DNA of 64,000 nucleotides from Streptomyces sp. NBC_00154 (GCF_026342835.1 NZ_JAPEMI010000001.1:2920501-2984500), one strand, 5' to 3'. Counted from the first letter of the stretch, positions 8,457-17,032 are shown. Translations and numbers: made by a program. Notes: generated by a model not told the origin, from the sequence alone.

Positions 8457-8957
8457 ATGGGATCGTCACCACAAGTCGGCCGGCCCGTACCGGACTTCAC
8501 GCTGCCGGGCGGAGCGCTCGCCGGAGACACGTTCGAACGCAGCGACTACACACTCTCGGACGCCCGCGGCCGTACCGTCGTTCTCGCCTTCTACCCCGGC
8601 GACAACACGACCGTCTGCACCAAGCAGCTCTGCTCGTACTCCTCCGGCATGGAGACCTTCACCGGTCTCGACGCGGAGGTCTGGGGAATCAGTCCACAGG
8701 GTGTGGACAGCCATGAGTCGTTCGCCCGCACATACGGTCTGCGGATGCCGCTGCTCGCGGACACCGGGCGGGAGATCGCCCGGGCGTACGGGATCACGGC
8801 GCCCGGGATCGGGGTACGCCGAGCCGTGTTCCTGATCGGGCCGGACGGAGTGCTCCGGTGGAAGCATGTCGCGGTCCTCGGGGCCACCTTCCAGTCCCTG
8901 GACACGCTCGCCGAGCACATCGCCGGCATCAAGGGCCCGACGGGCGGATCCGCTTAG
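8457..8957 (+). CDS. Peroxiredoxin (AhpC/TSA, BCP-like)
   Basis: A 166-residue thioredoxin-fold peroxidase. It has GRPVPDFTLPGG at the N-terminus and the peroxidatic-site loop FYPGDNTTVCTKQLC with C54 and C59, five residues apart as in BCP/PrxQ-type enzymes. It should reduce hydroperoxides in the cytoplasm at the expense of thioredoxin. ATG at 8457 follows AAGGGGA. A 13-bp hairpin 64 bp downstream is a likely terminator. The usual Thr-Pro pair before the Cys is Thr-Val here, a small deviation. Confidence 0.88.
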   Translation: MGSSPQVGRPVPDFTLPGGALAGDTFERSDYTLSDARGRTVVLAFYPGDNTTVCTKQLCSYSSGMETFTGLDAEVWGISPQGVDSHESFARTYGLRMPLLADTGREIARAYGITAPGIGVRRAVFLIGPDGVLRWKHVAVLGATFQSLDTLAEHIAGIKGPTGGSA

Positions 8958-9020
8958 CCCACCCCCGAGCAGCCGGCCGACGGCAGGACCGGGACCCGGC
9001 TGACGGCGTTCCCCACCCCA

Positions 9021-9055
9021 CGTGCCCGGCGGTGGGCAACAGACCGCCGGGCACG
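9021..9055. terminator. Strong hairpin terminator after peroxiredoxin
   Basis: A perfect 13-bp inverted repeat (9021-9033 with 9043-9055, core GTGCCCGGCGGT) with a 9-nt loop. It lies between the peroxiredoxin stop and the antiporter-regulator start. There is no T-tract, as is usual in streptomycetes. Confidence 0.7.
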
Positions 9056-9210
9056 GCTGCGTCCGGGCCCCGGCAGCCTCCCGCGCCGTGCCGATCGGGC
9101 GGTCCGCGACACGTGCCCCGCAAGCGGCGGAAGTCTCCGGTTAAGGTAATGAGACGTTAAAGAGATCGCCAAGTGTGTCGCTGTGCCGTCGTGCGCCTCG
9201 GGAGGAAGCC

Positions 9211-9681
9211 ATGGGAACCCACCGGACCACGCTGCCCGGAGTCGGTGTGCAGTACGACTACACCACCGAGTCGGGACAGCACATTTCGGTCGTCGTCCAC
9301 CACGACGGGCGGCGGTTCATCGGCTTCTACGAGCACGACGACCCCGATTCGTGCCGGCTCTCCGTGCCGCTGACTCCGCAGGAGGCCACCGCACTCGCGC
9401 ATCTCATCGACGCCGCGCCCATCGATGCCGTACGGACCGAGGGCATCGATCTCGTCACCGAGCACATACCGCTCGGGTCGCGCTCCCCGTACGGGGGGCG
9501 GCTGCTCGGGGACACCCGGGCGCGGACGCGAACCGGAGCGTCGATCGTGGCCGTCCTGCGGACGCACAGTGCGCACCCGTCGCCGGGGCCGGACTTCCGG
9601 CTGGCCATCGGGGACACGCTTGTCGTCGTCGGTACGCGCGAGGGCGTCGACGCGCTCTCCGAGATCATTGCGGAGGGCTGA
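9211..9681 (+). CDS. RCK-C/TrkA-C regulatory subunit of cation:proton antiporter (KhtT-like)
   Basis: A 156-residue soluble protein. The C-terminal half (about 85-156) is a TrkA-C/RCK-C domain: GASIVAVLRTHS, then FRLAIGDTLVVVGTREGVDAL. The N-terminal half is a beta-rich region typical of KhtT-like partners. It should gate the membrane antiporter encoded 2 nt downstream by binding a nucleotide or ligand. ATG at 9211 has GGAGGA immediately upstream, so the GTG at 9175 is rejected. AT-rich sequence at 9139-9162 is the probable promoter area. Confidence 0.85.
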   Translation: MGTHRTTLPGVGVQYDYTTESGQHISVVVHHDGRRFIGFYEHDDPDSCRLSVPLTPQEATALAHLIDAAPIDAVRTEGIDLVTEHIPLGSRSPYGGRLLGDTRARTRTGASIVAVLRTHSAHPSPGPDFRLAIGDTLVVVGTREGVDALSEIIAEG

Positions 9682-9683
9682 CC

Positions 9684-10922
9684 GTGCACGACACGACCGC
9701 ACTGCTGGTGGAGCTCGGCTCCGTCATTCTGGGGCTCGGGATCATCGGGCGGTTCGCCGGGCGGATAGGGCTCTCGCCTATTCCGCTCTATCTGCTGGCC
9801 GGCCTGGCGTTCGGGGACGGGGGGCTGCTGCCCCTCGGGGCCAGCGAGGAGTTCACCGCCGTCGGCGCCGAGATCGGCGTCATTCTGCTGCTGCTCCTAC
9901 TGGGGCTGGAGTACAGCGCGTCCGAGCTGGTGACCAGCCTGAAGACGCAGTATCCGTCCGGGGCCGTCGACTTCGTACTCAATGCGACGCCCGGCGCGGT
10001 GGCCGCACTGCTGCTCGGGTGGGGGCCCGTCGGGGCCGTCGCGCTGGCCGGGGTCACCTGGATCTCCTCGTCCGGCGTCATCGCGAAGGTGCTCACCGAT
10101 CTGGGGCGGCTGGGTAACCGGGAGACGCCCGTCATTCTCGGGGTCCTCGTCATCGAGGACCTGTCGATGGCCGTCTATCTGCCGCTGCTCACCGCGATGC
10201 TCGCCGGCGTCGGCCTGGCCGGCGGCAGCATCGCCCTGCTGGTCGCGCTCGGCACCGTCGGGTTCGTGCTGTATCTGGCGCTGCGGCACGGCCGGCTCAT
10301 CAGCCGGGCCGTCTCCTCCGACAATCCGGAGATGCTCCTCCTCGTCGTCCTCGGGCTGACCGTCCTGGTGGCCGGGGTCGCCCAGCAGTTGCAGGTCTCC
10401 GCGGCGGTCGGGGCGTTTCTCGTCGGGATCGCGCTCTCGGGGGAGGTGGCGGAGGGCGCCCGCAAGCTGCTGACGCCGCTGCGTGATCTGTTCGCCGCCG
10501 TCTTCTTCGTGTTCTTCGGGCTCTCCACCGATCCGGCCCAGATTCCGCCCGTGCTGCTGCCGGCCCTGCTGCTGGCCGTCGTCACCGTCTTCACCAAGAT
10601 CGGCACCGGGTGGTACGCGGCCCGGCGTGCCGGGATCGGGTCGCCCGGGCGGTGGCGGGCCGGTGGCACGCTTGTGGCGCGCGGTGAGTTCTCCATCGTG
10701 ATCGCCGGTCTGGCCGTGGCGACCGAGCCCCGGATCGGGCCCATCGCCACCGCGTACGTCCTGATCCTGGTGATCGTCGGTCCGCTCACCGCCCGCTGGA
10801 CCCAGCCCGTCGTGGCCCGGATCCGGAAGCGGCGGGACCGTGGGGGCGGTGTTTCCGGGGGCGGCGTGCCTCTCACTCACGAGGAGCTTCCGGTCGTGGA
10901 GCGCGCCTCGGCCGTCGACTGA
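9684..10922 (+). CDS. CPA2-family cation:proton antiporter (KhtU/KefB-like)
   Basis: A 412-residue membrane protein with about 12 hydrophobic helices. Family features include LGLEYSASEL, SSSGVIAKVLTDLGRLG (the discontinuous-helix region), VIEDLSMA with the ion-binding Glu-Asp pair, and FFVFFGLSTDP. The GTG start lies 2 nt after the stop of the RCK-C subunit, so the two form a K+(or Na+)/H+ antiporter complex for pH and potassium homeostasis. The tail after residue about 385 is soluble and Gly-rich. It ends 7 bp before the convergent M56 gene. Confidence 0.88.
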   Translation: MHDTTALLVELGSVILGLGIIGRFAGRIGLSPIPLYLLAGLAFGDGGLLPLGASEEFTAVGAEIGVILLLLLLGLEYSASELVTSLKTQYPSGAVDFVLNATPGAVAALLLGWGPVGAVALAGVTWISSSGVIAKVLTDLGRLGNRETPVILGVLVIEDLSMAVYLPLLTAMLAGVGLAGGSIALLVALGTVGFVLYLALRHGRLISRAVSSDNPEMLLLVVLGLTVLVAGVAQQLQVSAAVGAFLVGIALSGEVAEGARKLLTPLRDLFAAVFFVFFGLSTDPAQIPPVLLPALLLAVVTVFTKIGTGWYAARRAGIGSPGRWRAGGTLVARGEFSIVIAGLAVATEPRIGPIATAYVLILVIVGPLTARWTQPVVARIRKRRDRGGGVSGGGVPLTHEELPVVERASAVD

Positions 10923-10929
10923 GCCGTCG

Positions 10930-11862
10930 TCAGAGCGGGGTCGCCGCGTGCAGGATCCGTACCAGTGTCACCGTCGCGTTCAGCGACGACAGCGCCGACA
11001 TCGTGGTTCCGGCGGTGGCCACCAGTCCCGCGAAGGCGACATGGGCGGACGACGGCGGCCAGAGCCGGGTCGGCGGGACGGGGTCCAGGAGCGCGGCGAC
11101 CCGGCGCGGGATCGGGCCGACCGCCGCGAGCGCGGGCAGGGCGTCCGGTGACCGGTGCGCGAAGAGCGCCGCCTTGCCGACCGCGCCCGCCACCGCCCGC
11201 CGGTCGCCGGTCGCCTGCGCCGCCGCCTCGTCCGCCCATCGTTCCGTGCTGTATGCCACCGCCGTACGCAGCGGCAGCAGGAACGGGTTGGCCCGGGCGG
11301 CGAGCTGGGTGGCGAGGAGGTAGCGGTGGTGGCGGGCGGTCAGGTGGGCCCGCTCGTGGGCGACGAGCGCCCGGCGTTCGCGCGCGGTCAGGCACTCCAT
11401 CATCGCCGTCGACACGACCACCCGGCCGGGGGCGCCGGGGAGTGCGTACGCGTACGGCTCCGGATCCGGCAGCACGGCGACCCCGGACGGCTGCTCCGCG
11501 AGGGACCGCAGGGCCCGTGCGGCGCGGACGCGTTGGCGTACGTGGTGGTGGACCGCCGACCCGCATGCCACGACCACCGCCGCCAGCACCCCGATCGCGA
11601 CGATGCCCGCCTTCTCCTCGTACGGCACCGCCGCGCGCACCTCGGGGTCCGACCAGCCGTCCGGCAGCGGGTTGCCGGGGAGTTGGGCCGTGCCCACCAC
11701 CATCAGCAGCGCCAGGCACACCGTGCTGCACAGGGCGAGCGTCGTACCGACGGCCGCCAGCAGGCGGGTGGCGCTGCGTGGGTGCAGATGCTGTTCGGCC
11801 AGGCGCGCGATCGGCAGCGCGGTCAGCGGCAGCACGAGGGGCAGGTGGACGAAGACGCCCAT
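10930..11862 (-). CDS. M56-family membrane metallopeptidase (BlaR1/MecR1-type, without sensor domain)
   Basis: A 310-residue membrane zinc protease. HExxH is at H169-H173 (AHERAH), with a downstream ERWADEAAA motif (E207) as the likely third ligand. Membrane segments are at about 5-20, 33-58, 86-104 and 275-300. Unlike BlaR1 it has no extracellular penicillin-binding domain, so it resembles the short actinobacterial M56 proteins. It follows the BlaI-type gene by 3 nt and presumably cleaves or otherwise inactivates that repressor. The inducing signal is unknown. Confidence 0.85.
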   Translation of the reverse strand: MGVFVHLPLVLPLTALPIARLAEQHLHPRSATRLLAAVGTTLALCSTVCLALLMVVGTAQLPGNPLPDGWSDPEVRAAVPYEEKAGIVAIGVLAAVVVACGSAVHHHVRQRVRAARALRSLAEQPSGVAVLPDPEPYAYALPGAPGRVVVSTAMMECLTARERRALVAHERAHLTARHHRYLLATQLAARANPFLLPLRTAVAYSTERWADEAAAQATGDRRAVAGAVGKAALFAHRSPDALPALAAVGPIPRRVAALLDPVPPTRLWPPSSAHVAFAGLVATAGTTMSALSSLNATVTLVRILHAATPL

Positions 11863-11865
11863 CGG

Positions 11866-12324
11866 TCAGTCCTCGTCCTTCTCCGTCGTCTGCGCCAGCA
11901 GCGCGCGCAGGCGTTCCTCGTCGCCCGGGGGCAACGCCGAGACGAACCGGGCGAGTACGGCTTCGCGGTCCCGTTCGCCGTCCAGAACCCGGCGCATCCG
12001 CAGCGCGGCAAGACCGGCCTCGTCGGAGGCGGACGTCCAGACGTAGGAGCGGCCCTGGCGGGAGCGGGTCACGCACTTCTTCTCGTACAGACGGGACAGG
12101 ATCGTGATGACGGTGGTGTACGCGAGATCGCCGTCGAGGTGTTCCTGTACCCAGCCCGCCGTCGCGGGGCCGTTCGCCGAGCGCAGAACGGCGAGGACCT
12201 GGGCCTCAAGCTCGCCCTGTCCGCGCTTGCGGGGGCGCCGGGCGTCGGAGGCGGAGCCCGCCGGGGGCACGTTGTCGTGAGGCAGTTCGTTGTGCGGGTG
12301 GTAGCTGGCCCCGGCCGTGTCCAT
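11866..12324 (-). CDS. BlaI/MecI-family transcriptional repressor
   Basis: A 152-residue winged-helix protein. After a disordered N-terminus, residues about 36-105 match BlaI: QGELEAQVLAVLRSANGPATAG, then LAYTTVITILSRLYEKK (recognition helix) and a wing with SRQGRSYVW. The C-terminal helices form the dimerisation region. It is co-transcribed with the M56 protease, the usual repressor/protease pair. A BlaI-like dyad (TCTACA-N4-TGTAGA) lies at 12424-12439 in the intergenic region shared with the divergent terB-like gene, so it probably controls that gene and perhaps itself. Confidence 0.9.
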   Translation of the reverse strand: MDTAGASYHPHNELPHDNVPPAGSASDARRPRKRGQGELEAQVLAVLRSANGPATAGWVQEHLDGDLAYTTVITILSRLYEKKCVTRSRQGRSYVWTSASDEAGLAALRMRRVLDGERDREAVLARFVSALPPGDEERLRALLAQTTEKDED

Positions 12325-12423
12325 CGTGGTGACTGCCCTTCGTGCGATACCGCGTCGTCCACGGCGTGCAGCATCGTACTGAAGGCCGGTTCCCGGACAC
12401 AGCGGGCGATCATCCTGCTAACT

Positions 12424-12439
12424 TCTACACGTCTGTAGA
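12424..12439. promoter_or_regulatory. BlaI-type operator candidate
   Basis: TCTACA-CGTC-TGTAGA is a perfect 6-bp inverted repeat with a 4-bp centre. It contains the TACA/TGTA half-site core known for BlaI/MecI proteins. It sits 45 bp upstream of the terB-like ATG and 100 bp upstream of the blaI-like start. Outer AACT/AGTT bases extend partial symmetry. Confidence 0.6.
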
Positions 12440-12483
12440 GTTGAATCTCGTTCCGGCAACGCAACGCAACGTATGGAGACGTC

Positions 12484-12939
12484 ATGGCACTGTGGGATCG
12501 GATCAAGGAATCCGCGACGACGATGCAGTCGCAGCTCGAGGCGAAGAAGAACGACCTGAAGAGTGGTGCGTTCCGGGACGCGAGCATGGCCATGTGCGCC
12601 CTGGTCGCCGCCGCCGACGGTTCCATCGACCCGTCCGAGCGCCAGCGCGTCGCCTCGCTGATCGCCTCCAACGAGGTGCTGCAGAACTTCCCGGCGGACG
12701 ACCTGCAGCGACGCTTCAACGAGTACGTCAACAAGCTCACCGCCGACTTCGCCTTCGGCAAGGTCAGCGTGCTCCAGGAGATCGGCAAGGCGAAGAAGAA
12801 GCCGGCCGAGGCGCGCGCCGTCATCCAGATCGGCATCGTCATCGGCGGCGCCGACGGCGACTTCGACAAGTCGGAGCAGGCCGTCGTGCGGGAGGCGTGC
12901 TTCGCACTCGACCTTCCGCCCCACGAGTTCGACCTCTAG
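12484..12939 (+). CDS. TerB-family tellurite-resistance-like protein
   Basis: A 151-residue all-alpha cytoplasmic protein. The segments MALWDRIKESATTMQSQL, MAMCALVAAADGSIDPSERQ and IGIVIGGADGDFDKSEQ carry the paired acidic helix-turn motifs of the TerB/DjlA metal-binding fold. Single TerB proteins are linked to membrane-associated stress responses and metal or oxyanion tolerance. It stands alone rather than in a ter operon, facing a BlaI/M56 regulator pair, which suggests envelope- or metal-stress induction by derepression. A convergent MFS gene follows beyond two hairpins. Confidence 0.88.
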   Translation: MALWDRIKESATTMQSQLEAKKNDLKSGAFRDASMAMCALVAAADGSIDPSERQRVASLIASNEVLQNFPADDLQRRFNEYVNKLTADFAFGKVSVLQEIGKAKKKPAEARAVIQIGIVIGGADGDFDKSEQAVVREACFALDLPPHEFDL

Positions 12940-13003
12940 ACACCTTCGTCGGGCACCCTCTCCGGGTCGGCCCGACAGCCCCCCGTACCGCCGGGAACAC
13001 ACC

Positions 13004-13028
13004 GCGGTCCGACTGACCATCGGACCGC
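13004..13028. terminator. Hairpin between terB-like and MFS genes
   Basis: A perfect 9-bp stem (GCGGTCCGA with TCGGACCGC) and a 7-nt loop in the convergent intergenic region. It probably acts in either direction. Confidence 0.5.
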
Positions 13029-13037
13029 TCCCGGCCC

Positions 13038-13076
13038 GGCCGGGGACTCGCGACTCCCCCGAGCGGGTCCCCGGCC
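13038..13076. terminator. Second hairpin between terB-like and MFS genes
   Basis: A perfect 10-bp inverted repeat (GGCCGGGGAC with GTCCCCGGCC) with a 19-nt loop, placed just after the previous hairpin. The pair forms a likely bidirectional terminator. Confidence 0.5.
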
Positions 13077-13164
13077 CACCTCCGCCCGCACCGCCCGGCG
13101 TCGATGTCACCGTGGGCCGAGCCTCGCTCGCCGAGGCCGCCGGCCGGTTCGGTACGCGCGGACG

Positions 13165-14721
13165 TCAGGCGCGGACCGGTGCCGCGTCCTCGACCAGCTG
13201 CGGGCGGGGCGCACCCCTGCGGTACAGGACCACGGTGACCAGCAGCCCGAGGGCGAAGTATCCCGCCGACCACCAGTACGCGGTGGAGTAGCTGTGCAGC
13301 TGGGCCTGGGCGATGTTCGCGGGGGTCGGCGGGCGTCCGACGAGGTAGCTCGTGGCGGCGCCGGTGGCGAGCGTGTTCAGCAGCGCCGTACCGATGGAAC
13401 CGCCCACCTGCTGGCTGGTGCTGACCATCGCCGAGGCCACACCCGCGTCACGGACGGCCACCCCGTACGTGGCCAGGTTCATCACGGTCGCGAAGACCAT
13501 GCCGAGGCCCAGACCGAGGCAGAGCAGGTTGGGCAGCACATGGGTGATGTAGCCGCTGGTCAGGTCCAGGCCGGTCATCCACACCATGGCGGCCGCGGCG
13601 ATGCCCATGCCGAGCGGCACGATCGGTTTCGCGCCGAACCGCGGCACCAGCACATTGGTCGTCGTCATCGACGTCGCGATCATCAGGGCGACCATCGGGA
13701 TGAACGCGAGACCGGTGGCGACCGGCGAGTAGAGCAGAGTCCTCTGCAGGTAGTACGTGAGGAACAGGAAGACGCCGAACATGCCGCCGCCGGCGATGAA
13801 CATCGCCAGATACGACGCTCCTCGGTTCCGGTTCAGCACCACCCGCAACGGCAGCAACGGATGCGCGGCCCGCGTCAGCCACCAGGCGAACGCCGCCACG
13901 AGCACACCGCCCGCCGCGAGAAAGCCCCAGGTGTGCGGTGAACTCCACGGGTGCGACTCCGCGTTCGAGAAGCCGAACACGATACAGAAGAGGCCCGACG
14001 AGACCAGGACCGTGCCCGGGACATCGAGCTTCGGACGGTGGGCGGGGGCGCCGCCGGTCAGCAACCTGGCGCCGCCGACAAAGGCGACCAGGGCGAACAG
14101 CAGGTTGACGTACAGACACCAGCGCCAGTTCAGGTACTCGGTGAGCACCCCGCCGAGCAGCAGCCCCACCGCGCCGCCCGTGCCCGCGATCGCACCGTAG
14201 ATCCCGAAGGCCTTCGCCCGCTCGTTCGGGACGTTGAACGTCGTGGTGAGGAGAGAGAGCGCAGCCGGCGCCAGCAGCGCGGCGAACATGCCCTGGAGAG
14301 CGCGGGCGACGACCAGGACCTCGAAGCCCGGGGCGGCGCCGCCGATCGCCGACGCCACCGCGAAGCCGACCAGACCGGTCAGGAAGACGATCTTGCGGCC
14401 CACCAGGTCGGCTATCCGGCCGCCGAGCAGCAGCAGCGAGCCGAAGGCCAGGGCGTACGCCGTCACGATCCACTGCCGGTTGCCGTCGGAGAAGCCGAGG
14501 TCCTGCTGGGCGGAGGGCAGGGCGATGTTCACGATGGTGGCGTCCAGGACCACCATCAGCTGCGCCAGACCGATCACCCCGAGCACCCACCACCGATGCG
14601 CCGGTCCACGCTCACGCCCGGCCGCGGAGCGAGCCGGCGAGGAGGTCGTGGTCCCTCTCACGCCACCCACGGAGCGTTCCCCCTCGAACGGCTCTCGCGC
14701 ATGACGTGCGTGACGGGCCAT
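13165..14721 (-). CDS. MFS transporter, DHA2 (14-TM, EmrB/QacA) family
   Basis: A 518-residue drug:H+ antiporter-type exporter. After a basic 45-residue N-terminus comes the DHA2 signature: LMVVLDATIVNIALP (motif D1), then GGRIADLVGRK (motif A) and the helix-5 glycine-rich stretch GAIAGTGGAVGLLLGG (motif C). About 14 membrane helices are expected. ATG at 14721 has GGGAG upstream; the 16-residue longer frame to 14769 is atypical. The PucR regulator gene ends 162 bp upstream on the same strand. Whether the regulator controls this exporter is unknown. Confidence 0.9.
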   Translation of the reverse strand: MARHARHAREPFEGERSVGGVRGTTTSSPARSAAGRERGPAHRWWVLGVIGLAQLMVVLDATIVNIALPSAQQDLGFSDGNRQWIVTAYALAFGSLLLLGGRIADLVGRKIVFLTGLVGFAVASAIGGAAPGFEVLVVARALQGMFAALLAPAALSLLTTTFNVPNERAKAFGIYGAIAGTGGAVGLLLGGVLTEYLNWRWCLYVNLLFALVAFVGGARLLTGGAPAHRPKLDVPGTVLVSSGLFCIVFGFSNAESHPWSSPHTWGFLAAGGVLVAAFAWWLTRAAHPLLPLRVVLNRNRGASYLAMFIAGGGMFGVFLFLTYYLQRTLLYSPVATGLAFIPMVALMIATSMTTTNVLVPRFGAKPIVPLGMGIAAAAMVWMTGLDLTSGYITHVLPNLLCLGLGLGMVFATVMNLATYGVAVRDAGVASAMVSTSQQVGGSIGTALLNTLATGAATSYLVGRPPTPANIAQAQLHSYSTAYWWSAGYFALGLLVTVVLYRRGAPRPQLVEDAAPVRA

Positions 14722-14883
14722 GGTCCTGGGTCTCCCTCGGTGCGCACCCCGAAATCCCCCGCACTTCACGCTAAGCGCGGGTCAGGATCGCCGCACGCGG
14801 TGAGCAGCGCCCGGGTTCGGGCCTGCCGGGAGCCGGCAGCGGGGCAGGTGCACCGGGATCCGGCAGCGGGGCGGACCCGCCGG

Positions 14884-15960
14884 TCAGAGCTCCTTGGCGG
14901 GCCAGTCCAGCAGCCGGGCGCCGATCACCGCCGTCTGCAGCGTGTACCGGTGCATCGGGTCCGACGGGTCCGAACCGGTCAGCTGATGGACCCGCTCCAG
15001 CCGGTACGTGAGCGCCCGCACGCTCAGCGCCAGCCGCCGGGCCGTCTCCGCGGCGACACAGCCCGCGTCGAAGTACGCGGAGAGCGTCTTCAGCAATGGT
15101 TCGGCGCCGCCGCGGGCCTGCTGGAGCGGGCCCAGCTGGCTGCGCACCAGATCGGCCATCGCCTGCCGGTCCCGGGTCAGCACCGGGTAGACCAGCAGAT
15201 CGGCGGCGTACAGCACCGGATCGTCCAGGTTCATCCGGTCCGCCAGGTCGAGTGCGGCGAGCGCCTCGTCGTACGACTGGACGACGCCGCCCGGCCCCCG
15301 GTGCGGGCGGCCGACCCCGACCCGGCCGCCGTCCGTCGCCGCGTGCGCCTGTTTGCCGAAGTAGCGCAGGACGTCCGGCTGGGAACCCGGGGCGATACAG
15401 ACCAGACGCCCGTCCTTCGTCGTCAGCAGGATTTTCCGGCCGTCGAAGCGGGCCAGCAGCGCCGACTCCACCTGCCGCGGCACGGTGTCCGTCTCGGTGT
15501 ACGCCTGGGGGCCGGCCGCCACCGCGACCGCATGGGCGCGTGACAGCCGGAGCCCGAACCGGGTGGCCCGCTCGGCGAGCCGTCCCAGGTCGCTGCGCCC
15601 GTACAGCAGGTCGTCGATGAACTCGCGGCGCGCCGCCTCCTCCCGCCGCACGGTGAGCCGCTGGGCCCGCTCGAACCCCTCGGCGAACGCGTCGACGGAC
15701 TGCTCGACCGCGGCCAGCACACAGTCGGTGGACGCCGGGTCGGTGGCGTCGGCGCCGGGCCAGGCGGTGCGGGTCGCCGCCAGGTGGAGACGGACCAGGG
15801 CGCGCAGCTGGAGTCCGGCCTCGGCGGCCTCCCGGCCCAGGGCCCGGCGGCTCTCCAGCTCGTCGCGGGTCAGCCGGCGGCCGGTCGCGGCGACCTCGCC
15901 CAGGATGCGGGCATAGTCCCCCAGATACTCGTCGGGAATCTCCGGCTCCGGCACGTCCAT
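14884..15960 (-). CDS. PucR/CdaR-type transcriptional regulator
   Basis: A 358-residue regulator. The N-terminal half is an alpha-helical sensor-like domain, the middle (about 140-240) a GGDEF-like CdaR region, and the C-terminus a PucR helix-turn-helix: LLKTLSAYFDAGC followed by TARRLALSVRALTYRLERV (about 305-330). The gene diverges from the flotillin operon across 293 bp. That region contains a perfect dyad, ATTGCCGGA-C-TCCGGCAAT, 82 bp from this start codon, a strong candidate for its own operator. PucR proteins are usually ligand-responsive activators; the ligand is unknown here. Confidence 0.88.
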   Translation of the reverse strand: MDVPEPEIPDEYLGDYARILGEVAATGRRLTRDELESRRALGREAAEAGLQLRALVRLHLAATRTAWPGADATDPASTDCVLAAVEQSVDAFAEGFERAQRLTVRREEAARREFIDDLLYGRSDLGRLAERATRFGLRLSRAHAVAVAAGPQAYTETDTVPRQVESALLARFDGRKILLTTKDGRLVCIAPGSQPDVLRYFGKQAHAATDGGRVGVGRPHRGPGGVVQSYDEALAALDLADRMNLDDPVLYAADLLVYPVLTRDRQAMADLVRSQLGPLQQARGGAEPLLKTLSAYFDAGCVAAETARRLALSVRALTYRLERVHQLTGSDPSDPMHRYTLQTAVIGARLLDWPAKEL

Positions 15961-16041
15961 GCCCCCAGTCTTGACGCGTCACTGACACTCGCTCAACGCA
16001 TCGGAGCAGGTGCTGGTGCCCGGCATCGAGGGCGTACAAAG

Positions 16042-16060
16042 ATTGCCGGACTCCGGCAAT
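16042..16060. promoter_or_regulatory. Perfect 19-bp dyad, candidate PucR operator
   Basis: ATTGCCGGA-C-TCCGGCAAT, with 9-bp perfect arms around a single centre base. It lies between the PucR-type gene and the divergent NfeD/flotillin operon. A symmetric site in this position suits a dimeric helix-turn-helix regulator. Confidence 0.6.
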
Positions 16061-16104
16061 GCGGAACGGCGGCATCGGCTGTCACGATCAGGCCCAGCAC
16101 CACC

Positions 16105-16145
16105 GGGGGAAACACGGGGGAGCACGGGGGATACGGGGACGGGGG
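16105..16145 (+). promoter_or_regulatory. G-quadruplex-forming motif upstream of flotillin operon
   Basis: Five guanine runs of 5, 5, 5, 4 and 5 bases are separated by short loops of 6, 5, 4 and 2 nt on the coding strand. They lie 109 bp before the NfeD-like start. This satisfies strict quadruplex rules and could affect transcription or the 5' untranslated region. Confidence 0.55.
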
Positions 16146-16253
16146 AAGACCCGGCTGCTGCGGCGCCGCTTGTCGGCGACGTCGCGGCACCGGGGTCACC
16201 GTCGAACAGCACATCCGCCGCACCCCCGCTCACACGCAGGGGGGAGTGGACCG

Positions 16254-16916
16254 ATGCAGGAGTTCCTGAGCGCGGCGCTCTCCTTTCCCGCCGCCCTCTT
16301 CGGCGCGGCCCTGGTCGTCGTCATCTGCTTCCGGCTGCTGGTCCTGGCCGGTGCCGCCGACCACCACTCCTTCGACGCCGACCTCGACACCGACCTGGCC
16401 GGGATCGGCGGTGTGCCGGTCGCCGTCTCGGTGTCCGTGATGATCGTCGTCGCCTGGTTCACCAGCCTGACCGGCACCGTCCTGCTGCACCGCAGTTCGG
16501 TCACCGGCACCCCGCGCGCCGCGCTCGCCTGTGCCGTGCTCGCCGGGGCGCTGCTGGTCTCCTGGGCCGTGGTCCGGATGCTCGTCACCCGCTACCGGCG
16601 CCGTTTCCCGGCCGAACCCCCGCCGTCCCGCCAGGACTTCCTCGGCCGGGTCTGCACCGTCCGTACCGGCTCCGTCAGCTCCGACTTCGGCCAGGCCGAG
16701 GTCGCGGCGGCCGACGGGTCCACCGCGATCGTGCAGGTCAGGCAGTTGCGGCAGACGGACGAGGCGGTCTTCACGGCGGGCAGTGCGGGGCTTCTCTACG
16801 CGTACGACGACGAGGGCGAGTTCTTCTGGGTCTCGCCCTACGACGTGACACTCGACCCGGGACCACCGACGCCACCGCGGCAGCTGCCGCGTACCCGGCC
16901 CCGCCGCACCGGCTGA
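16254..16916 (+). CDS. NfeD/YqiJ-like membrane protein with OB-fold domain
   Basis: A 220-residue protein. Three hydrophobic segments (about 10-30, 55-78 and 88-110) are followed by a soluble beta-rich C-terminal domain beginning FLGRVCTVRTGSVSSDFGQ, which is the OB-fold of NfeD/YqiJ proteins. Such proteins sit in the membrane with a flotillin partner. ATG at 16254 has GGGGGAG upstream, and the longer frame into the G-rich leader is rejected. The flotillin gene starts 116 bp downstream. Confidence 0.82.
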   Translation: MQEFLSAALSFPAALFGAALVVVICFRLLVLAGAADHHSFDADLDTDLAGIGGVPVAVSVSVMIVVAWFTSLTGTVLLHRSSVTGTPRAALACAVLAGALLVSWAVVRMLVTRYRRRFPAEPPPSRQDFLGRVCTVRTGSVSSDFGQAEVAAADGSTAIVQVRQLRQTDEAVFTAGSAGLLYAYDDEGEFFWVSPYDVTLDPGPPTPPRQLPRTRPRRTG

Positions 16917-17032
16917 GCCACCGGCCGCCGCCGTACGCCGCGATCCGGCGCGCACACGGCTGCCCGCCGCAACTCGGGCGGTCCGGCTCCTCTCACCTTC
17001 CTCGCCTTCGTCACCAGCCGCCAAGGACTGTC

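Noticed and set aside
9016..9125. Two CACGTG-containing sites considered as further parS copies
   Set aside because: Flanking bases do not match the TTTC/GAAA arms; only the site at 48117-48132 fits.
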